A stretch of DNA of 64,000 nt from Cocos nucifera (Eukaryota; Streptophyta; Magnoliopsida; Arecales; Arecaceae), in contig QRFJ01000022.1 of NCBI GenBank assembly GCA_006176705.1, forward strand, positions 2,941,161 to 3,005,160, in the 5' to 3' direction. Shown one piece after another: positions 56,901 to 64,000 of this stretch (the first letter of the stretch is position 1; every line of letters begins with the position of its first letter). The notes below the pieces were generated by a model. That model searched no databases and was not told the DNA's origin. It worked only from the letters and a program-made list of their open reading frames with translations. A program made the position numbers and the translations under genes.

Positions 56901-59485
56901 TACCCTTTCTCACCCCTATCTAACAAACATGATATGCAATGTTTTTGATCCCTATGAAATACATACATGGGTAGATATTTATGGGGCTTCAAAAGCAATC
57001 CTAAAGGCAGAGAGATATCACATGTGCAAAGTGCAAATGATATTGGACTCGTCTAAGATGCAGAGGAAGAATGACCAACTAATGTACAGATCCACTACCT
57101 AAATCATTTGTATATATAAAATTAGAATTTCACTCATGCAAAATCAAGTTCATGTATGATTACCCAAACAAACTCAACGAATGCAATGCGTGTGGAGTGC
57201 ACATTATCTCCAAGAAGCCTCAGACGAGAAACCTGTGTGAAACAAAATGTTGTCTAATGATGAAAACTCTACAAGCTTAACCATCTTTATCAATTGATTA
57301 TCAAGAATAAATAGATACTAGCTTGAGGGTAACATGCTGACCTCACCACAAATTAGTTCAAAGAAAACCTTTACATCTGTTTGAGTAACCTGCACAAGAA
57401 GAAAAGGCTGCCATAAAAAAGCTTCCATTCGATAAGCAGCAAAAGCTCCAAGATTGCAATGACCACAATTACTTGCATAAGCAATCCGTCCGGGTACCAG
57501 TTATATTTATATTTAAGCCATACAATATGTCTGTCAATATTTTCAAAACACCGGAATCAGATCATGGAGCAGAATTTGCATACCTTGTTATCTATGTTTG
57601 TACAATAAACTGTCCTTACAACCATTTCCTTTTCATCCTCAGACTGTACCAATCACAACCAGTGACAACATTAAGAAATATTTCAAACAAATTGAAGGAA
57701 TAGTAGGAAAAGAGCTGCAGCACAATCTCCATAAGTTACACAGTATAATTGTATAAGCAATGGCATGAAAAGATGTTACTAATGCTCACCTGTGGAAGAA
57801 ATTTAGGATTGACAGGCAAGATAGCAGTCTTCGAAGGTAAGACTCTGACAGGATAGTAACCTAGCATGGTCCCACCAAGATTCAATGCTGCTTTTGCACC
57901 ATCTATCAGAGAAAGTTCCACAATTTTGATTTATAAGATGCATGGGACCACTACTGATTCAAACACATCTAAGACAATCAGGCTGTTGAACGAACTTACC
58001 CTCATCAGCGAACTCTATAAATGCAAATCGTAGAACTGAATGGGTGTCACCGCAAATCCGGCAATCAACTACCTTCATTATAAACAAGTTAGAATAGTCA
58101 GAGAAATAGAAGTGCATCGATAAGTGCCAAATCAGCCTTTTTGATTGACAACTGTATTCTGAATTTCTATTAAGATAGAAACAGAAATAGTTGAACAACA
58201 AATATCTAGCATCACCATCACCGACAATAACAATAGATGTAATGAATAAACCAGAACAATAAATGTAACCTAGCTTCTGATAGTAAAAGAATATGAATGG
58301 AAAAAAAAGGAATTTGGATAATTCCAACACTTATCATACACCTTCTATTATAAATATAAAGAATAGCAATGCACTTGGTGTAGCAATCTATTTCATTCTA
58401 TTCTGATCAATTGCGTAATTCCAACATCTTATCATACACACCACATCCTGCAAATTTGGATAACTTGTGCAAGTTGCAGACCAAGAAACTTACTTGCCCA
58501 CAAGTAGCAAATATTTCAGCAAGCTTCTCTTCAGTAACCTGAAATTTATTAGGTACAAGGTTCGGATAAGCACAATGCAATATGGAATCAGATAATTACT
58601 AACATTAGCAGCATAAGACCGGCCAATTTTTTTTAAGTGACATATAAGAAACTAACAACAGGGGGGGAAAAAAAAAGGAAAAAAAGAAGTTTCTTCTTTT
58701 CGTGGGCTCACAAGCTGATCAATCTCAGAAACGTATACGGTTCGCCTAATGCTCTCCTCCCGCATAGCTCTCCGGGCTCTATCATTCATCTTTCTCCGCC
58801 CCTGGTTATAACCATTCCTCCTCTGGGAAAAAAGAAAGAAAGAAAGTTTTTAATCACATGGAACTTCACATAACAGCCAAATTTCTCTTGACAAAGTCTC
58901 CAAAAAGTAAAATTTAGCAGAGAAAATTTAAAATTAAACATTTCTTGCCCAAATTTGAAACACGAGAGATCACAACAATCTCTGTCCAAATTATCCCATG
59001 TTCCTTAATCTGTTCCTATAATCCAAGGAAAAAGAAAAAATCAAAGTTTTGAAAGATATAGAACCCCAAACCCTGTAAAACCAAATACCTAGACGATCTA
59101 CATCGCAAAATTCAAACAAAACAAAAATAGAGCAGGACAAAAGAATCAGAGCCGGTACTCCTCGATTCAGCTGATTGTTCACCGATCCATCGCTGCTCGA
59201 GTCCTTATTACTCCCATTAACAATCTGACTGTCATTATTATTATCATAATCGGACGACGCCACGAAAATGGGCGCATCGGCGGAGAGACGCCCGTTGGGT
59301 TTCCTCCCCCCTCCGCTGCCGGCGGCCGCAGCGGCGTTGGCCGACGGGAAGAACTCCTTGGCGGAGGGGTTCAATTTGGAGAGCAGGTCCACCAGCTCCC
59401 TCACGTCCCTCTCGTACTCCGTCTCCGCCGCCGCAGCCGGCCGGTGAATGTCCGACCCGATCGCGTTTTCCGCCATCGCAGCCAT
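53974..59485 (-). CDS. PAM2 and two-RRM RNA-binding protein (CID8-13 type), ten exons, 318 aa
   Basis: Family members bind the MLLE domain of poly(A)-binding protein through PAM2 and bind RNA with two RRMs. Coding exons (minus) are 59485-59159, 58822-58712, 58538-58494, 58072-58000, 57902-57790, 57643-57584, 57389-57342, 57232-57164, 54160-54099 and 54022-53974. They join to 319 codons including TGA. PAM2 (SKLNPSAKEFFPSA) is at residues 36-49. A basic NLS-like patch (RRKMNDRARR) is at about 118-127. RRM1 has RNP2 TVYVSEI (137-143) and RNP1 LRFAFIEF (175-182). RRM2 has RNP2 TVYCTNI (234-240) and RNP1 TRIAFVEF (273-280). The C-terminus RVSPSKTPVRPRAPRA is typical. The start chosen gives MAAMAENAIG; a second ATG lies three codons on. 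The last intron appears to be GC-AG. The intron before exon 9 is 3.0 kb. The exon 1 donor (GGA/GTACCG) is the least certain. Confidence 0.93.
54023..54098 (-). other. Probable GC-AG intron in the CID-type gene
   Basis: The exon ends CTTCCTATCAG and the next bases are GCATGG, not GT. The acceptor is GGGTTTTCAG before GGTGAGTCC. Removing these 76 nt restores the conserved PIRVSPSKTPVRPRAPR ending. Reading through gives PIRHGPQSSIA and an early stop. No GT nearby keeps the frame. Confidence 0.7.
55095..55275. repeat. Irregular minisatellite in intron 8 of the CID-type gene
   Basis: Four degenerate units of about 35-50 bp, each with GTGATTGCCCTGTAGATGCC or GTGATTGCACCTCTGGATGC followed by ACTGTAGATGT and a TGTG run. 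It lies within the 3.0 kb intron. No coding meaning is assigned. Confidence 0.65.
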
Positions 59486-59760
59486 TTCCGTTGACGGCAA
59501 CAAATCACCTATCCAACGCCGAAAAGAATTCCCCCACCAATCAACGAACGATCGCACGCTGAGTTTTTTTTTTCTTTATCTAGTCTCACTTCTTCAGCTT
59601 CTGGGTGAGATGGGGAACGGGAAGAGAGAGAAAAGGAATGCTGAGCCGAAGAAAGAGAAAAGGGGAAGGGGCGGGCCGGGGAGGGCTCCGTCGCTATCCA
59701 TCCGTTGGCTTTAAATAGATAGCCAAATCTAAATTGCAGTCCCTAAAATTTGTTTTACAC
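59486..59760 (-). promoter_or_regulatory. 5'UTR and proximal promoter of the CID-type gene
   Basis: Upstream of the start, on the minus strand, lies a CT-rich leader (about 59700-59560; plus-strand GAGAGAGAAAAGG runs) with no upstream stop-rich coding frame. CTATTTAAAGCC on the minus strand (plus GGCTTTAAATAG at 59708-59719) is a good TATA-box candidate about 230 bp from the start codon. Confidence 0.45.
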
Positions 59761-62700
59761 GTAAGAATTCCTTCCAGAGAGAAGGAAAGAAAGGTTTTTG
59801 CTTCTCTTTTCCTTTGTTAGAGAGAAGGGAAGAAGAAGAGATGGACATTGGAAATAAACAATTTGCTTTTTTTTTTTTTTTTTTTCCCTTTTTCTCCGTT
59901 GGGTGATGAGTAATAATATTAACGGAAGCTTCTTTTTTTTTTTCCCCCGTAAAAAATATTAACGGAAGCTTCGGTCAGCTAAGTTGTTCAGGTCGCTGGT
60001 TCTGCACGCATGCGTAGAACAAATTGGGGTTTGCGTGGTTGTCGGTTGCCCGCCTAGATTTTGCTCTGTCCTTTTTGTTTAGCATTGTACGAAGTTTTTG
60101 AAGGATACAAATTTGTAGGGAAGGCAAATGTTCATAGGTTGAATCAGTCATGGCTCATTAGTTTTTTTTTTTTTTTTTTTATTTCTCTTTTTACCGAGGG
60201 AGGAGAGACTGCGGATGGGATTGCTGGAGCAATTGCGTGGTTGGTGCGTTTGTATATATAATTTGAGTGTTAGAGATGGGAATGACACGGACGGATGTGT
60301 TCGCTTGTGAAATGGGATCACATCGGCAACCCTTCCTCCAAAAAAGGCTTCAATCAACTTCTTGACGCAATGTTAGAACGATGGTGCCGTCTTGGATGGG
60401 TTTGAAAGTCGCATACGTTTCGTATTTGAATGGCGGTTTCTTCTTTTCTTCTTGTGTTACCCTCCCTATTGACCTTTATTTTTTATAGCAACTGACCTGT
60501 TTTATTTTTTACCGTCCCAGGACCAAATAAGATAGATAGATAGAGAGACAGAAAGATAGTTGAACACGACGATATGTTTGAAAAGGACATGGTCATCTAT
60601 GTAAGAGAGGATGGACAGCTTACGAAATGTTAAGATCTATATGTACCGTAGGGAAGCGGTTTGATCATGTATGAGAGACTGAGAAGGTGAAACTGTGAAA
60701 AGGTTTGTGACGTAAATGATTGTGAAAAGGATTGGCCGTACGCTAGTGGGAAGAGGTCGGTGGATGGATGTAATCCTACCAACAGAAAAAATTTGTGAAG
60801 ATTCGGAGGGCCAGTTGATAGTCGCAAGCAGCTTGAATGGAGTTTATTCTAGCCACAAATCTGAAAAAAATGGGAGAAATTCTTTTTACCGAAAAAAAAA
60901 AAAGGAGAAAATAAGAAGAACCTTCACATGACATTGGTCTATATATGATCGGTTGACGGTTGCATGAAAATTGGCAAAGATTGGTCGGGAAATGAGAATT
61001 GTGGTGACCATGGCTCACTTAAAGAATATAATTAACTTTTATTTAGTAAAAGAGAGAGGACAACGACAATGTTTCCTTTGCTTTCTTTTTTTTATTTTTA
61101 ATTTTAAAATGAACCGCATACTTCTATAAACGATAGCCAGCTATTTCAATATCAGTCTTGGTTGCTGATGCGCGTTTCTTTCAATCAATAGAGAGCTTAG
61201 AAATAGTAATTAGCTTCCAACACTTCAAAGGACAGCTGCTAGAGGTTAAAGAGCCCCTACAAAACCAGCTTCATTTTATATCTGGTCCTACTTCAAATAA
61301 AATTTAGCACTTTAAAAATGGTATTAGAAATTGAAGAGATTCTAGCTGAAGTAGTGATGATTAATTAATTAACTAATTAATTTATAGTCTTAGAATAAAA
61401 ATTATTTTTTGGATAAAAGATGTTTGCATAAATATTTCAGTATTATAGTCATCAGGCAAATTTGGAAAAATCTATTGGAGTAAGTTGGTCAGACCATAAT
61501 TATTTTAATAATTAAATTATACCAGCCAATTTGTTGGCTAGTCTGCATCATTGTGAATGACCTCTAGCGATGAAACCATTGAACACGTCTATATAGGGTG
61601 TTTTTTTTTTAAAAAAAAAAAAATTAATACGGAACCTCTATGACACGTTTAGGGTATTTAATTATTTTACATCGACACAAATATATGATATGGTTTAAGC
61701 AAAGTTTAGATTTACCATCCACAAGCCACAAAGTATAAAAATTCTTAATTAAATATTCAAGGCCCTGATGCACATTATGTTGCACAAAATAAGGAAAAGT
61801 CTACAAAGAGTAGAAGATGACGTAAATGATGGATATATCAAGTTGCGTTTTTTTTCTTTTTTTTTCCAGAACTCCACGAGCAAAGAGCTTAAGGACCGAT
61901 ATATATAGACCACACTGGAATCATTTGTACCTAAACAAGAATTATTTTTAGAAAGACAAATATATGCACCAAACACATGCCTGACAACTAATCATTTGAT
62001 TATTTCTTTAATTTCTCCATCTTAAGAATGGATTATTTGATTATTAGAATGTTCACTTTCAGTTCCTGTCCCACTAGCTAAAGAATGATTGTTCTTTTTT
62101 TGTAATGCCGACCATTAGATGGCGCATGCGTGACTGTCAAAGTACTTCAAATTAATTGTATCAATCATCGGGGTAGATCTTAAAATAATCATTTTATATT
62201 CCAATGATTAATATATATATATATATATATTTTTATATATAATCCATTGTCCATAGTTATTGGACTAGTGATAAACAAATAGGTGAAAACCGACAAGAAA
62301 AACGATCAATAACTAACTTTTCATTTTATTTTCAAATGCTTTCTAATGCATTTCAGACTTGCTCCAACCCTCACTTTTCCGTGCCTCTAGCATGACCACT
62401 GCTAGTACTTGGAGGTACAAAATTAGTTGTTCTGCTCACATTTATATCAAATTAATTGCAACCCCATGATAAACCATCAACTCCTCAAGTCTGATTACTC
62501 GGCACAGCCTGCTAAAATGAGCAACCGTGATTGGTGGGATGTAAGCATAACTTCCAATTTGTCATCCTCTTAGAATCTTCAGCCAAGAGTGGTTAAGAAA
62601 AAAAAAATAATAGACTGTAGCTAACTTGCGATCCTTTCATCGTATAAAAACACTGCGACATGTAAAAAATATCTAGAAATTTTTACCACTTGAGCTGCAG

Positions 62701-64000
62701 AACATCCCCTTCTTCGAGCAAAATTTGAATCCTCCTGCACAGACCACCCACATAAAGAAATATAATAGGTAGAAGATAAGCATAACTCCAGACTTAAGAT
62801 GTAAAAGATTAGTTCTTGTTGTGCAACAACGGAAGAAACGTAGGACATTCCTACAACTTGGACTATAAAAGGTCCGATGCACCCCCCCCCACCTCCCTTC
62901 TTCTCAGACGCCTTTCCTTCAAAGAAACTTTGTGATCATCCCTTTAAAAAGGAACCAAACGAGCTCATTACTTGGTTCTCACACAACCTTTGTTGGGAAT
63001 CTATTCCTTATATATTCCTCCTCTCCCCACCACTCATTAGCCCATGTTTCCATCCATATAAAATAATCGTACATGCACTCAGAAATGTTCATGCCTTGGG
63101 TTAACTTCCCCTTAACGCCACCACACTCATATGCCATGGAGCTTCTCCTCTGACTCTCCTCAGGACAATGAAGCAATACATCCCATAGTTGATGGGGCCC
63201 ACTTGAGTACAGATGGCACAAAGCAACAGCAATCATTACAGAAAAGAAAGTACAAATGGGTGATTTGGCTGGAAGCTTTTGCCAATAGCATGTCAGTTAA
63301 AAATTGGATCGAATGTGATTGTCATGATAGAAGATGTGGTGATGAGAAACATGTTGTAATTCATTAAAGAATTGTAGAAAATCTGGTCGAAGTTCCCCAT
63401 CTCCTTATGGGTGATTTCTTTTGCAGCATCCGGCGTAAGCTCTTTGGATGGTTCATTAACCCTATGAATGGAAGCGTTGATGACTCTTTTCCCATTAGAA
63501 AAAGGAAAAATCTCCGAATGCTCGGAAATTAACAAGGAAAACTTAAGTGAAAAATGCTCAAAGTATACAACGTCAATATGAACTATTTCATGTAAAATTA
63601 ATAGGAACAGAAAAATGGAATTTAAAAAAAAAAAGAAGAAGAAAGTAATGGTTATGATAGCGAGGATTAGCAAGACATATCTACTGATTTATAAATATGA
63701 TATGAATCCAAACAATTATGAAAACTTCACTTATCCATTAATAACCTCAGTTATTAGTTAGCTAATAAAATATCATGAATAATTAAAGTACCTTTCAATG
63801 ATTATGGTCATTGTCAACCTGCATGTGTCGTAAATAAAAGATACAAGTGAAGATGTTCCCCTGCTCATAACACGACCATCCAATTCAGGCCCACGTTTGG
63901 ATTAAAATAACCTAAAAAATGACCTTGCCTTTTTATATTTGCTTTTTTTTTTTTTTTTTTTGAGAAGAAAGTCGTTTACGTTTTATTAACAAACAAAATT
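59761..64000. other. Intergenic stretch, no recognised gene
   Basis: Homopolymer T runs lie at 59866-59886, 59932-59944 and 60161-60181, and a (TA)n tract at 62210-62231. A C-run followed by a CT-rich, TATATATTCC-containing segment at 62880-63060 could be a promoter of an unannotated transcript, but the 78-codon frame at 63131-63367 is not recognised and lacks splice support. The last 60 bp have a T-tract then TTTACGTTTTATTAAC, possibly the poly(A) end of a minus-strand retroelement running off the window. Confidence 0.45.

Noticed and set aside
58991..59158. Extension of exon 1 of the CID-type gene into the following sequence
   Set aside because: The open frame continues past the GGA/GTACCG donor but the residues lose conservation (ILLSCSIFVLFEF...). 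The next exon joins in phase at 58822.
63131..63367. 78-codon plus-strand frame behind a promoter-like segment
   Set aside because: No homology recognised and no intron signals that extend it. Left as intergenic.

Overview
This window is eukaryotic nuclear DNA from a plant, most likely a monocot tree such as a palm. That guess rests on introns up to about 3.4 kb, AT-rich spacers, dense nested LTR retrotransposons and the protein families seen. The species is inference. No operons, CRISPR arrays or bacterial genes are present.

Layout. 0.3-0.9 kb: the last exons of an unidentified plus-strand gene. 3.28-11.05 kb: a complete six-exon plus-strand gene for an epsilon-group 14-3-3 protein (261 aa). 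Its introns hold a tRNA-derived SINE, a decayed chloroplast tRNA-Thr(UGU) transfer and a 1.08 kb hAT-like inverted-repeat transposon. 12.3-15.6 kb: AT-rich repeats, an RNase H remnant and small foldback elements inside a larger inverted-repeat element. 15.6-51.6 kb: about 36 kb of nested mobile DNA. 53.97-59.49 kb: a complete ten-exon minus-strand gene for a PAM2 + two-RRM RNA-binding protein (CID8-13 type, 318 aa). 59.8-64 kb: no recognised gene.

The mobile block contains, in order: element 1, a gag-only Ty3/gypsy derivative on the minus strand (15645-21698); element 2, a second gag-only family on the minus strand (21887-26151), inserted exactly at the 3' terminus of a Helitron; the minus-strand Helitron (about 26153-36867), with a PIF1-type helicase remnant and an RPA70-like gene; element 3, a plus-strand copy of the element 2 family (30565-35092), which splits the RPA-like gene; element 4, a third gag-remnant family (38598-41745), cut by a Copia element (41746-47406), which is in turn cut by a CACTA transposon (47407 to about 51584).

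The most unusual pattern is that the four gypsy-like elements carry short tandem arrays in their LTRs or internal regions. Periods are about 45, 69, 30, 18 and 32 bp, and most units are built around a short inverted repeat. Four of the five periods are multiples of three, so long repetitive reading frames stay open. An antisense reading frame with the same C-terminal end persists in three of the four LTRs of the element 2/3 family. Also notable are a probable GC-AG intron in the RNA-binding protein gene and duplicated Helitron 5' ends.

The two intact genes are housekeeping or regulatory genes: a phosphoprotein adaptor, and an RNA-binding protein predicted to bind poly(A)-binding protein. Nothing links them functionally. 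Exon boundaries were placed by eye from splice dinucleotides and protein-family conservation.
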